Source of the DNA: Gammaproteobacteria bacterium
Lineage (GTDB): Bacteria; Pseudomonadota; Gammaproteobacteria; UBA4575
Reading direction: 5' to 3'
Assembly (NCBI GenBank): GCA_028285655.1
Contig: JANQOT010000164.1
Location: forward strand, 1 to 53,983
Length of the DNA stretch: 53,983 nucleotides
In this document: positions 1 to 7,208 of the stretch, piece by piece
Position numbering within the stretch: the first letter of the stretch is position 1
Layout: the number at the start of each line of letters is the position of its first letter
Program-made: the position numbers and the translations under genes
The notes under the pieces: model-generated
Seen by the model: only the letters and a program-made list of their open reading frames with translations
Databases searched by the model: none
What the model was told of the DNA's origin: nothing

Positions 1-716
1 AGGACCCTGATGTCTGCGTTTTCATCTGCACTGTACTTGGTTTTCAAACTCTCAAGTAATTGACGTATTTCTGGATAAAGAGACCCTGATAAACTGTTAA
101 TTGCCTTTAACTGAATTTCAACATTATTTGATTGTGCGTCTGCAGCCGCGATACTGACATTCATCAACTCTTGTACTTCAGGGTCTTTCTCGCTCGGAAC
201 GGCAGCTCGAAGCACCTCGATTGATGAAACACTCGGGTTCTTTAATATATTTCGCGCTGCATTAATACGCGTATTTTTGTCATCACTGTATATTGTCAGC
301 ACTGCGAGCTTTTCATTGAGCAGCCCTCTGAGCTTATTATTGATTCCGACTTTCTTATATATTTTCCTCAATTCTTTTTTAGACTTTTCACTTATTGCTT
401 CATTCGTGATCGGATGTTTTATTTCATACTCTTTTGGTTTTGTTTCTTCGACAATAACAATACTTTTCTCTTTTTTGTGATAAAACAAGTTTCCTTCGAG
501 TAAAGCTTTTAATATAGCTGTAGCTGCAGGACTTTTAGATTCTGCGATAGACTCTATTGCAGCCGTTTTATCATCGAAACTTTTTGATAAAAGTAGATTA
601 AAATCATTACTAAACGAATTTTCCGCAGATTGCCCTCCTTCTTCACCAAATACTTTTTCAGTTAAGCCACCGGCAAATAGGAAACAAATCATCAAAACTG
701 AAAATAAGTGTTTCAT
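1..716 (-). CDS. urtB: Urea ABC transporter permease UrtB, N-terminal part (runs off left edge)
   Basis: This gene is missing from the ORF track because its 3' end lies outside the window. Reading left from an ATG at 716 gives about 238 open codons: a signal peptide (MKHLFSVLMICFLFAGG), then an alpha-helical repeat region with short HEAT-like units (for example NARNILKNPSVSSIEVLRAA in approximate form). Proteobacterial UrtB proteins carry such an extra periplasmic N-terminal domain before the LIV-type permease domain, so the visible part contains no transport helices yet. UrtB forms the inner-membrane channel for urea with UrtC. It follows urtA on the same strand with a stem-loop between them. 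The ribosome binding site is weak. I am sure of the identity mainly because of urtA next door. Confidence 0.85.
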   Translation of the reverse strand, partial: MKHLFSVLMICFLFAGGLTEKVFGEEGGQSAENSFSNDFNLLLSKSFDDKTAAIESIAESKSPAATAILKALLEGNLFYHKKEKSIVIVEETKPKEYEIKHPITNEAISEKSKKELRKIYKKVGINNKLRGLLNEKLAVLTIYSDDKNTRINAARNILKNPSVSSIEVLRAAVPSEKDPEVQELMNVSIAAADAQSNNVEIQLKAINSLSGSLYPEIRQLLESLKTKYSADENADIRV

Positions 717-746
717 GTCGATTACGCTTAGTGAATTTTGTTAGAA

Positions 747-778
747 ACTAGCCACTCTTACGTTAAAGAGTGGCTAGT
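747..778 (-). terminator. Strong stem-loop between urtA and urtB (attenuator or mRNA 3'-end stabiliser)
   Basis: The sequence ACTAGCCACTCTT, a 6-base loop, then AAGAGTGGCTAGT gives a perfect 13-bp stem. It sits 42 bases after the urtA stop codon and 31 bases before the urtB start. On the transcribed strand it is not followed by a proper T-run, so it is more likely a partial terminator or a barrier to 3' decay. Either would give more binding protein than permease, as in other ABC operons. Confidence 0.7.
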
Positions 779-819
779 GTTGATTAGTTAATGTATTAAC
801 TTAGAAAGTGGAAAGGCAA

Positions 820-2103
820 TTAGAAATTTTGCCCAGAGCACTTTTTGGTTTCAGTGTTGTAGTTACCGCACTTAATTGGATCTGTCCAATCTGCAATAAT
901 GACTTTACTTTCAGGTAACCAGTCGGTCCAGGCATCGCCGACCACTTCACCATCTGTTGACCAGACAATATCAAATTGACCGTCATCCTGAATCTCACCA
1001 ATTAACACTGGTTTTGAAAGGTGATGGTTAGTATTCATCACCGCAGTACCACCTGTAAGGTTCGGAACTTCTATACCGTACATAGCGGAACGAACCTTAT
1101 CTACTTCAGTGGTGCCGGCTGTAGTGACAGCTTCAGCCCACATCTTGAAACCAATGTAGGTTGCTTCCATCGGATCGTTAGTAACTCTTTCATCGTTTTC
1201 GATAAATTCATGCCAAGCATCGATGAACTTGTCGTTTTCCTCAGACTCTGCACTCATGAAGTAATTCCATGCAGCAAGGTGACCAACCAGGGGTGCCGTG
1301 TCGATACCTGATAATTCCTCTTCTCCCACAGAGAAGGCAACTACCGGAATATCTTCTGCAGAAATGCCCTGATTCCCTAGTTCTTTATAGAACGGCACAT
1401 TGGCATCGCCATTAATAGTCGAAACTACTGCAGTCTTTTTCCCTGCTGATCCAAATGACTTAATGTCTGAAACAATTGTTTGCCAGTCAGAATGTCCAAA
1501 TGGAGTGTAGTTAATCATAATATCTTCTTCAGCCACTCCTTTCTGCTTTAGGTAGGATTCAAGAATTTTATTTGTCGTACGCGGGTATACGTAATCTGTA
1601 CCAGCTAAAACCCAACGTTCGGCCCCTACTTCATTCATAAGATAATCTACCGCGGGAATTGCTTGCTGATTTGGCGCCGCGCCAGTATAGAAAACGTTTT
1701 TGGAAGACTCTTCACCTTCATACTGAACAGGATAGAAAAGCAATCCATTTAATTCCTCAACGACAGGCAGGACTGATTTACGAGAAACCGAAGTCCAGCA
1801 ACCGAACACAACATCGACTTCATGCACCTCGATCAATTCGCGCATTTTTTCCGCAAATAACGGCCAGTCTGATGCTGGATCAACTACCACAGCTTCCAGT
1901 TCTTTGCCAAGTAGTCCGCCTGCTTTGTTTTGCTCTTCAACCATCATTAAGACAGTGTCTTTTAAAGTGGTTTCACTAATCGCCATCGTCCCCGAAAGTG
2001 AATGTAAAACACCGACTTTAATCTTATCTGCCGCCAGCCCCAGTTGTGGCAAGAACGCACATGCCACAATCAACGCTGTAACAACTGATCTTCTAAACAT
2101 CAT
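820..2103 (-). CDS. urtA: Urea ABC transporter substrate-binding protein UrtA
   Basis: The 427-residue protein has a Sec signal peptide (about residues 1-24, ending LGLAAD) and then a type I periplasmic-binding fold starting KIKVGVLHSLSGTMA. Family signatures include VVFGCWTSVSRKSVLPV, LLFYPVQYEG, AWNYFMS and a two-cysteine C-terminal tail (KCGNYNTETKKC). These separate UrtA from leucine- and amide-binding relatives. It captures urea in the periplasm for the UrtBC/UrtDE transporter. The start is set by AGGAGCC eight bases upstream of ATGATG. A sigma-54 promoter and NtrC-like sites lie upstream, so expression should rise under nitrogen limitation. urtB follows on the same strand. urtCDE and urease genes would be expected beyond the left edge. 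Confidence 0.96.
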   Translation of the reverse strand: MMFRRSVVTALIVACAFLPQLGLAADKIKVGVLHSLSGTMAISETTLKDTVLMMVEEQNKAGGLLGKELEAVVVDPASDWPLFAEKMRELIEVHEVDVVFGCWTSVSRKSVLPVVEELNGLLFYPVQYEGEESSKNVFYTGAAPNQQAIPAVDYLMNEVGAERWVLAGTDYVYPRTTNKILESYLKQKGVAEEDIMINYTPFGHSDWQTIVSDIKSFGSAGKKTAVVSTINGDANVPFYKELGNQGISAEDIPVVAFSVGEEELSGIDTAPLVGHLAAWNYFMSAESEENDKFIDAWHEFIENDERVTNDPMEATYIGFKMWAEAVTTAGTTEVDKVRSAMYGIEVPNLTGGTAVMNTNHHLSKPVLIGEIQDDGQFDIVWSTDGEVVGDAWTDWLPESKVIIADWTDPIKCGNYNTETKKCSGQNF

Positions 2104-2160
2104 TTTTGGCTCCTAGATAATTACAATTAACGACTTGCCCAACTTGAATGAGCGTTTATC

Positions 2161-2176
2161 TACACAAGAATGTGTA
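2161..2176 (-). promoter_or_regulatory. Short inverted repeat at the predicted 5' end of the urtA mRNA
   Basis: TACACA-AGAA-TGTGTA is a perfect 6-bp inverted repeat. It lies just downstream of the predicted sigma-54 start point (near 2181), so it would fold at the very 5' end of the transcript, about 60 bases before urtA. It could protect the mRNA or be a DNA operator; the sequence alone does not decide. Confidence 0.4.
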
Positions 2177-2191
2177 TCTGCACTAATGCAA

Positions 2192-2208
2192 TGCATCCCG
2201 CGTGCCAG
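2192..2208 (-). promoter_or_regulatory. Sigma-54 (RpoN) promoter of urtA
   Basis: The minus strand reads CTGGCACGCGGGATGCA. This matches the -24 element (CTGGCACG) exactly and the -12 element (TTGCA) except for one base. The invariant GG and GC are separated by exactly 10 bases, as RpoN requires. Transcription would start near 2181, giving a leader of about 78 bases. RpoN promoters need an activator; the NtrC-like sites upstream fit. Confidence 0.85.
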
Positions 2209-2304
2209 AAATGAATCGATATTAATTATGATAGATAATTCATATACTTATTTGATGTAAGGAATTTAAAGCTCAAACCGGGAAAACTTCGTGTATACAT
2301 TATT

Positions 2305-2342
2305 CGCACAAAATTAGTGCATTCATGCACCAAAATAGCTCT
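2305..2342. promoter_or_regulatory. Two NtrC-like enhancer sites upstream of urtA
   Basis: Site 1 (2305-2321, CGCACAAAATTAGTGCA) matches 15 of 17 positions of the NtrC consensus TGCACYANNNTRGTGCA. Site 2 (2326-2342) matches 14 of 17, with a perfect left half TGCACCA. They are 21 bp apart, two helical turns, and about 125-160 bp upstream of the predicted start, a typical enhancer position. A weak IHF-like stretch (ATCAA on the minus strand, 2252-2256) lies between enhancer and promoter. Confidence 0.72.
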
Positions 2343-2602
2343 GTGTACTCCAATAAAGTTTATTGTTCTCAAAGCAATCGATGTTTCGATTTTTTGGCTT
2401 TTTATGAACTCAATTTTTGGCGTTTATAATGTACGCTTCTACCGCACCAGACCGACCGTGAGACGGTCAAGCAATAATTAAATTCAACCTGATTTTGATT
2501 CGAAAATTCCGACGTTTAATGTAATTAATAACAGATTTTTCTAATTCTGAATTTCATATAGCATTCAGGCTATCGTTAACATTCCGAGCTGGAAAATAGA
2601 TC
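2343..2602 (+). other. Leader region upstream of the DUF533 gene with a candidate sigma-70 -10 and a small hairpin
   Basis: No gene is seen here. A consensus -10 hexamer TATAAT is present at 2425-2430, but a convincing -35 at the right distance is not (the nearest is TTATGA). Downstream is a small hairpin GACCGT-GAG-ACGGTC (2454-2468) without a T-run. If this promoter is used, the DUF533 mRNA has a leader of roughly 165 bases, long enough for regulation. I do not recognise a riboswitch. Confidence 0.35.
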
Positions 2603-3271
2603 ATGAAACTGAACAATTTGTTAGATGGATTCCTGAATAGTGGCGCTTCAACAGGATTAGCAAGCGGCCTGGTCGGCGGCCTTGCAGGATCGTTATTGAC
2701 AACCAAGACAGGTCGAAAGATCGGTAAAAATGCGCTTAAGCTCGGTGGAGCCGCCGCAGTGGGCGCAATCGCTTACGGTGCTTACAAAAAATACACCGCG
2801 AAGCAAACTGATAACGGCACGCAAAAGACAAGCATGGAAAGTGCAGCAGAATTCCAAAACAATGATGCAAATTTTTTCCCGGCAGAAGATGACGCGGAAG
2901 CAATCCATGAGTTTGAGCTGATATTAGTAAAGGCAATGATCGCGGCAAGTCGCGCGGATGGCCAGATAGAAGTAGCCGAAACTCAAAATATATTCAAGCA
3001 AATTCGTTCCTTTAAGCTGGATGAAGAAACAGAATTTAAATTAATGAGCCAAATTCACCAGCCGACAAACATCGATGAGCTAATAGAATCTGTCAATACT
3101 ATCGAGTTAGCGAGTGAAATTTATACAGTCTCACTTCTGGTGATCGAAGAAGCGAACGAAAGTGAAAGAGAGTACCTGGCGATGCTTGCAGACCGACTCA
3201 AATTGCCAAATGAGCTGGTTATCGCAATTGAAAATGAGGTTGATAGTCAAAAACATCGGCTCGCGGCATAA
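2603..3271 (+). CDS. DUF533 (YebE-like) inner-membrane protein with TerB-like domain
   Basis: The 222-residue protein has a Gly/Ala-rich N-terminal segment with a glycine-zipper-like helix (SGLVGGLAGSLLTTKTGRK, then GAAAVGAIAYGAY). A charged linker follows, then an all-helical domain from about residue 100 (ELILVKAMIAASRADGQIE...). The A-x-x-D-G-x-I pattern is typical of TerB-like domains, which may bind metal. E. coli YebE is the best-known relative and responds to envelope stress; its biochemical role is unknown. The start follows an ATAGATC-type weak ribosome site. A small secreted or membrane protein gene follows 12 bases later. Confidence 0.85.
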   Translation: MKLNNLLDGFLNSGASTGLASGLVGGLAGSLLTTKTGRKIGKNALKLGGAAAVGAIAYGAYKKYTAKQTDNGTQKTSMESAAEFQNNDANFFPAEDDAEAIHEFELILVKAMIAASRADGQIEVAETQNIFKQIRSFKLDEETEFKLMSQIHQPTNIDELIESVNTIELASEIYTVSLLVIEEANESEREYLAMLADRLKLPNELVIAIENEVDSQKHRLAA

Positions 3272-3283
3272 GTAAGTTACCGG

Positions 3284-3556
3284 ATGATGAATGCTTTTGC
3301 ATACAAAGCAACCCTAATAGTATTGCCCGCAGCATTGCTGGTAAGCGATTTGTTTGTAAAAATAAACGCGGCTATATTGTTTTCCAATGATCGTGGCTTT
3401 CAGACGGAAACGAGTGCTTATAGCGATCATTCGGCAAACTCCGAATCCGGTAAGTATATTGAGAACAAAGAATTCGAAGAATTCAAACAAAGAAAAAGCG
3501 AATGTTCGATTTACGCGACAAACCCACAAAAGTACTTCGGCTGCATGGAAAACTAA
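3284..3556 (+). CDS. Small hypothetical protein with one N-terminal hydrophobic segment
   Basis: The 90-residue ORF begins 12 bases after the DUF533 gene. Residues 5-30 (AYKATLIVLPAALLVSDLFV) could be a signal peptide or membrane anchor. The rest is polar and ends with two cysteines (ECSIYATNP...YFGCMEN), which could pair in the periplasm. No family is recognised. The second ATG (MN) may be the real start. The opposite strand carries an ORF of similar length but without a ribosome site, so I prefer this one because of its position behind DUF533. Confidence 0.5.
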   Translation: MMNAFAYKATLIVLPAALLVSDLFVKINAAILFSNDRGFQTETSAYSDHSANSESGKYIENKEFEEFKQRKSECSIYATNPQKYFGCMEN

Positions 3557-3638
3557 TAAGCGATTCCAATAAGTATCGATTAGAAGCAAGGTTTACGCAC
3601 TAGCTTTTGCAATGCTGCGGTTGGTTTAGATGTAATTG

Positions 3639-4118
3639 CTAGAATTGCGCCTCATAACTTTCTACGTGCGCATACACAGTATGGGTACCGTCTTCTTTTA
3701 TCAGCAGAATATCGTAGGGCGAAAATTTATTTTCAACTTCCATACCAGGACTGCCGACAGGCATTCCCGGAACTGTCAATCCAATCGCCCCTTCTGGCTT
3801 TTCCAAAAGAAATTTGGATATAAATTTTGCAGGGATATGCCCTTCGAATACATACTTGTCCTGATATACGCCTGTATGACAGGAGCGAATTTGCGGAGCG
3901 ACACCACGCTCTGTCTTAATCGCATTTAGCTCGCTTATTTCCATATTGTGAGCATTTACCTGAAATCCAAGCTCTTCCAGATGTTCAACCCATTTGTCAC
4001 AACAACCGCACTGCTGATTTTTATATACAGACAGCGTTGTGCCGGCATTTTCAGCCAAACTGAATGAAGTGCTCAAAAGCAGCACGATTAAGACAATCGC
4101 GAAATGAAATTTTTGCAT
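3639..4118 (-). CDS. DUF411 family periplasmic metal-binding protein
   Basis: The 159-residue protein has a signal peptide (ending FSLAENA), then LSVYKNQQCGCCDKWVEHLEELGF, the thioredoxin-like CGCC site of DUF411. Further family marks are the conserved GVAPQIRSCHTG and FEGHIPAKFI, and the end TVPGMPVGSPGME. DUF411 proteins often sit in copper-resistance or periplasmic copper-handling operons, but the metal and role here are not shown. It stands alone on the minus strand, with a signal and length normal for the family. Confidence 0.9.
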   Translation of the reverse strand: MQKFHFAIVLIVLLLSTSFSLAENAGTTLSVYKNQQCGCCDKWVEHLEELGFQVNAHNMEISELNAIKTERGVAPQIRSCHTGVYQDKYVFEGHIPAKFISKFLLEKPEGAIGLTVPGMPVGSPGMEVENKFSPYDILLIKEDGTHTVYAHVESYEAQF

Positions 4119-4265
4119 TTATAAAAATCTCCGTGGGAATACATTTTTGCTTAAATCAGCATATCGCAAGACTCAAACAATTCTGCCCGTCACCAGACTA
4201 TCGGAATAATTTACAGAATATAGTGCATTAATTGCCGAATAACGCCACAATTCCGTTCGCGTGTT

Positions 4266-4562
4266 CTACTTTGGCCAATCCAAATCAAATGGGTAGGGAC
4301 GATCTTCAGTATTAAATGTCAAATACAGGATAATTTGATTTGTATATGTGGCCAATGATTTTCCGAACGCCTGTAATTTTTCGTTGGTTTCGCTTGTGAA
4401 TAACACCCACAAAAATTGTACGACTACAACCGCACCTACTACTATTCTGGAGATAGAATAAAAAAAGGTTACGATTAACATAAACACCAGGCGCATCCAG
4501 ATTGATTTAGATTTCAGGTTTTTTGCTAATGGAGATTCCTCGGCGGTAACAGTTTCGTTCAT
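4266..4562 (-). CDS. DUF4389 small inner-membrane protein
   Basis: The 98-residue protein has a short charged start, a helix (MRLVFMLIVTFFYSIS), a second helix (VVGAVVVVQFLWVLFTSE) and an amphipathic C-terminal part with FGKSLATYTNQIILYLTFNTEDRPYPF. The spacing TSE-N-E-L-FG-SL--Y--Q---YLTF-TE--PFPF is the recognisable signature of DUF4389. The function of this family is unknown. The ribosome site (GAGGAATAGTA) supports the start. It has no obvious operon partners; DUF411 is 147 bases downstream. Confidence 0.85.
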   Translation of the reverse strand: MNETVTAEESPLAKNLKSKSIWMRLVFMLIVTFFYSISRIVVGAVVVVQFLWVLFTSETNEKLQAFGKSLATYTNQIILYLTFNTEDRPYPFDLDWPK

Positions 4563-4696
4563 TACTATTCCTCATAAATAAGCTGCTAAATATACTTCTA
4601 AGATTTAGGCATTTATTTAGATTTCAAGGGGCAATTTTGGTTCAAAAGATTAGATGCTCGATTGAACCGACTTTCAGATTACGATTTTCAGCCGTT

Positions 4697-4713
4697 TTAA
4701 GCTTACTGCTTAA
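4697..4713. repeat. Inverted repeat TTAAGC-N5-GCTTAA upstream of the DUF4389 gene
   Basis: Two perfect 6-base arms with a 5-base spacer lie 135 bp before the DUF4389 start. It could be an operator for a dimeric regulator. The remaining bases between the DUF4389 and OsmC genes hold no other convincing feature. Confidence 0.35.
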
Positions 4714-4803
4714 GCGTGAAAAATCTGGTGTCTGATCCTGGGGACCGAGAATTGATAATGAGGATAACTTCAATGAAATCAACGATATACCTGTTGCAGC
4801 GCT

Positions 4804-4827
4804 GCACAGGCTTATGCGCTCCTGTGC
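4804..4827 (-). terminator. Hairpin just downstream of the OsmC-family gene
   Basis: GCACAGG-N10-CCTGTGC forms a perfect 7-bp stem beginning 13 bases past the OsmC stop. It has no T-run on the transcribed strand, so termination is uncertain; it may be an mRNA end-protecting hairpin. Confidence 0.4.
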
Positions 4828-4839
4828 CGTTTCACGGAT

Positions 4840-5277
4840 TTAGTCCATGACGCATATAGTGTTAGTAAAACTGGTCTGGGCGGTAATCGAGTTTTTTATC
4901 AGGCACTGGTTTTCCGCCTTGGTTAAAAGTCTCAGTCCTTTTTGTTCATTTGCGCCGTTTGCCAACCGTAAAGTCGCATTCACCTCTATATGCGTAAACC
5001 GATTAATTCCCTCGACTCGATCCAGCACTCCTTCGGATTTACACGCCAGCTCAATCCATTGAAAACCAGAAGCTTCCGCTATCGCTCGAAAGGTCAAAAT
5101 TAAACAATCAGCCACCATTGCCGTAAAGAGTTGTTCCGGGGACCAATGCTCGCCGGTACCGTTAAATTCTTTCGGCTCTGCAATCAACAGAGAAGGACAA
5201 CTTCTTGAGTTTGTAATAACCGCACCAGAGACTTCACCTGTCGCGGAAACTGCATATTGATGCGGAAAAGATTTCAT
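4840..5277 (-). CDS. OsmC family thiol peroxidase-like protein
   Basis: The 145-residue protein has the OsmC/Ohr fold signatures: GEHWSPEQLFTAMVADCLILTF with the first active cysteine at residue 58, and the second cysteine in AENQCLIKNSI near residue 124. OsmC/Ohr proteins reduce organic hydroperoxides using two cysteines, usually with lipoyl partners. It is shorter and less typical than OsmC or Ohr themselves, so it is best called a family member (YhfA-like group possible). It starts 3 bases after the stop of a small upstream gene, so the two are almost certainly co-transcribed. Confidence 0.87.
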   Translation of the reverse strand: MKSFPHQYAVSATGEVSGAVITNSRSCPSLLIAEPKEFNGTGEHWSPEQLFTAMVADCLILTFRAIAEASGFQWIELACKSEGVLDRVEGINRFTHIEVNATLRLANGANEQKGLRLLTKAENQCLIKNSITAQTSFTNTICVMD

Positions 5278-5280
5278 CGG

Positions 5281-5478
5281 CTACGCTTGATTCAAGGATG
5301 TTGAAGTTGGCGAAATAAGTAGCGCCTCAGCTTCGAGCCGCTTGTTCGAACCAGCAATCGCGCTTTTTTTACTGCTCTCCGCGACGATCAGCTCGCCTAC
5401 TAATTTATTGATAAGTCCGAGCTTGATAAGCTTTGCGTCTTTGTCGCTAATTAAACAAGTTTTTTTAGTCTTAACCAT
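5281..5478 (-). CDS. Small hypothetical protein co-transcribed with the OsmC gene
   Basis: The ORF track starts this at 5514, but an AAGGTGG ribosome site precedes the internal ATG at 5478, giving 65 residues starting MVKTKKTCLISDKDAKL. The protein is Lys/Ser/Leu-rich and hydrophilic, with no signal peptide and one cysteine. The region SDKDAKLIKLGLINKLVGELIVAESS looks helical. No family is recognised. Its stop codon lies 3 bases before the OsmC start, which supports translation. It may be an accessory protein for the OsmC-family enzyme. Confidence 0.6.
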   Translation of the reverse strand: MVKTKKTCLISDKDAKLIKLGLINKLVGELIVAESSKKSAIAGSNKRLEAEALLISPTSTSLNQA

Positions 5479-5556
5479 AAGTTTCCACCTTCTAAGAATT
5501 AATATGCCTTCCATGGCCGCTGCAATACAAAAAAACAGCGAATCCCTTAAAAGTTT

Positions 5557-5667
5557 CTATGTAAAAGTAGCTATAATTATAAAAAACGCCGAACACATTC
5601 CGATAACAAGCATTGTTGTATCAATATAAAAATTACATTCTATCGATTTTCCGCATATTTTATTCAT
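5557..5667 (-). CDS. Candidate 36-residue small membrane protein
   Basis: This is too short for the ORF track. ATG at 5667 follows an AGAGGA ribosome site by eight bases and opens a 36-codon frame: a polar start MNKICGKSIECNF, then a hydrophobic stretch TMLVIGMCSAFFIIIATF that would span the membrane once. It is upstream of, and in line with, the small gene and the OsmC gene. Support is the ribosome site, the clean TM pattern and the position; a random ORF of this size is possible. Confidence 0.35.
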   Translation of the reverse strand: MNKICGKSIECNFYIDTTMLVIGMCSAFFIIIATFT

Positions 5668-5785
5668 CTCATATTCCTCTAAATTATTAGTACAGTCGAT
5701 TTAAATCTGTGCAACTTAAAAAGTTTTACCTCTTGATCAACCTTTACCGGACCGGATTCGTCACCCTGCGTAAATTCCCCTCTGT

Positions 5786-5812
5786 AAAAAGGGCCCCCGG
5801 AAATCGAGGGCC
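5786..5812 (-). terminator. Intrinsic terminator of the AlkB/XylM-type monooxygenase gene
   Basis: On the minus strand the sequence is GGCCCTCG-ATTTC-CGGGGGCC followed by CTTTTT. This is an 8-bp GC-rich stem (one mismatch) with a T-run, 57 bases after the stop codon. It is the clearest Rho-independent terminator in the window. Confidence 0.85.
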
Positions 5813-5869
5813 AGGCTTGGGGGAAACACACCTGTTAAACAACATAAATGGTGTGACTTAGGAGACACT

Positions 5870-7003
5870 TCAGGCTGCAGCTTTCATCTGGCGCGCGATC
5901 TCCAATTCTCCTTCGCTCGCCATTTCGCGATCCCATTTCTCAAGTTGTTCGCCGATATATCTTTTCCACACAGGTGGCATTAACGTTAAGGCAAACAAAG
6001 AGAAGTAACCGCGGCCGCAATTTGGAGCACCTACTTCATCCAGTTCCCAAAAATGCGTTTCACCGCGGTCGTGATGATCTGCCTGACGACCGATTTCAAT
6101 AAAGAACCAGCTGGTAAATGCAGTGCTATTGTCCCAACTGTGGCGATAATCTATGGGTTGGCCTTTTTCTCGAATCAATCCGTAATGCTCCAGGTAATTT
6201 AAAGTTTCCAACTCAAAGTTGGAAATCACCCACAGAACGGCCAAACAGCCAACACCTACCCAACCTCCGGCAAACCAAAACAGTGCGACGGTTGGAAAAC
6301 TCATGGCGTAGCCGCGTATCCAGCGGTTTTGCCAGGTCAGAAACGGCAAACCCAATCTCTGTAAACGATTTTTTTCCATCGTAAATAAAAACTTGCTCTG
6401 CCCTAATCCGGACAAAGGTAGATGAGCAAAAACACTGCGGCCGCGAGGCGCGGTTGCAGGATCGTCTTGATGGCCCAATTCCAGATGATGGTTATACACA
6501 TGCGCATAACAAAAATGCGCTTTGCCGCTGAGCGCCATCATCCAGCGCGCGATTACAAAACTGAATCCTTTTGTATGAGCGAGTTCGTGACCGTAAATTA
6601 TGCCGATACCGGCAAAAATTCCGGCAGAAATCGTGGCCCCTAAAAGTTGTGTGCCGGTGATTCCGTCTTGAATCGCTAATCCAAGCAGTGTCGATTCCGC
6701 GACCGGAACACCCGTAGTGAATTGAAACACACGCCAGGCAAGTACAATTTGCAACAAAACAAATGCGCCTAACATGCCGTACATTAAGCCGTTTTGCAGG
6801 CCCGGATTAGCGTAGGTGTTTCCCGCTTCATCGAATCCGGCACCCGGTGTTTGAGTACGGATTAACGTATCCATGATCACTCCGACGCCCAGCAGCACAA
6901 CGCCGCTCCAGACCCAGGGTCCACCCGCAACGATTCCGAAAATTGCGGCCAGAATCAGTAGCGGTGCCGTGCAATACCGAGCATTGATTAGCAGTTTTTT
7001 CAT
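5870..7003 (-). CDS. AlkB/XylM-type integral-membrane di-iron monooxygenase
   Basis: The 377-residue protein has about six membrane helices and the eight-histidine pattern of the family: GHELAHT (139-143), HVYNHHLELGH (168-178), NYLEHYGL (269-276) and RQADHHDRGETHF (306-318). These ligands hold a di-iron centre that hydroxylates a terminal or benzylic methyl group, with electrons from rubredoxin or a ferredoxin-type reductase. The C-terminal part (EKGQPI--RHSWDN, PPVWKRYI--QLEKWDREMAS-GELE-A) follows xylene monooxygenase XylM closely, so the substrate could be aromatic methyl groups rather than n-alkanes. No rubredoxin or reductase gene is nearby. A strong AAAGGAGG ribosome site precedes the start and a terminator follows, so it is a single-gene unit. 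Confidence 0.9.
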   Translation of the reverse strand: MKKLLINARYCTAPLLILAAIFGIVAGGPWVWSGVVLLGVGVIMDTLIRTQTPGAGFDEAGNTYANPGLQNGLMYGMLGAFVLLQIVLAWRVFQFTTGVPVAESTLLGLAIQDGITGTQLLGATISAGIFAGIGIIYGHELAHTKGFSFVIARWMMALSGKAHFCYAHVYNHHLELGHQDDPATAPRGRSVFAHLPLSGLGQSKFLFTMEKNRLQRLGLPFLTWQNRWIRGYAMSFPTVALFWFAGGWVGVGCLAVLWVISNFELETLNYLEHYGLIREKGQPIDYRHSWDNSTAFTSWFFIEIGRQADHHDRGETHFWELDEVGAPNCGRGYFSLFALTLMPPVWKRYIGEQLEKWDREMASEGELEIARQMKAAA

Positions 7004-7081
7004 TACAGGCCTCCTTTATGCCTTGTACATAAACTCATGTTGAGCTTGATCGTACGGATAATGTGAGGCTTGATCCAATAA

Positions 7082-7098
7082 TATACAGATTTTGTATA
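7082..7098. promoter_or_regulatory. Palindrome TATACA-N5-TGTATA in the monooxygenase promoter region
   Basis: Perfect 6-base arms lie about 85 bases before the monooxygenase start codon, in the 205-base gap between it and the histidine kinase gene. This is a typical position for an operator of a dimeric regulator (TetR, GntR or similar). No regulator gene of that type is adjacent. Confidence 0.4.
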
Positions 7099-7208
7099 GG
7101 TAAAAGCGGCGCTTATGCTGTATTTTATATGTACATCGAGAGCCACTTGGTTTGAGTTTGAAATACGCCTGATACAAAAGTCGTTAGCAGACAATCAGGC
7201 AGCAGGTT

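Noticed and set aside
277-480. 67-residue plus-strand ORF at the left edge
   Set aside because: It lies antisense to the open urtB frame, whose signal peptide and helical repeats are convincing.
2317-2330. GTGCA-N4-TGCAC palindrome
   Set aside because: It is formed by the junction of two adjacent NtrC-like sites and has the opposite half-site order; I do not count it as a separate operator.
3314-3589. 91-residue minus-strand ORF opposite the small hypothetical gene
   Set aside because: No ribosome site and an aromatic-rich, shadow-like composition; the plus-strand frame continues from DUF533.
4773-4850. 25-codon plus-strand ORF with GGAT upstream
   Set aside because: It runs through the hairpin after the OsmC gene and has no recognisable pattern; probably chance.
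7003-7194. 63-residue ORF upstream of the monooxygenase
   Set aside because: It covers the promoter region and palindrome and has no ribosome site.
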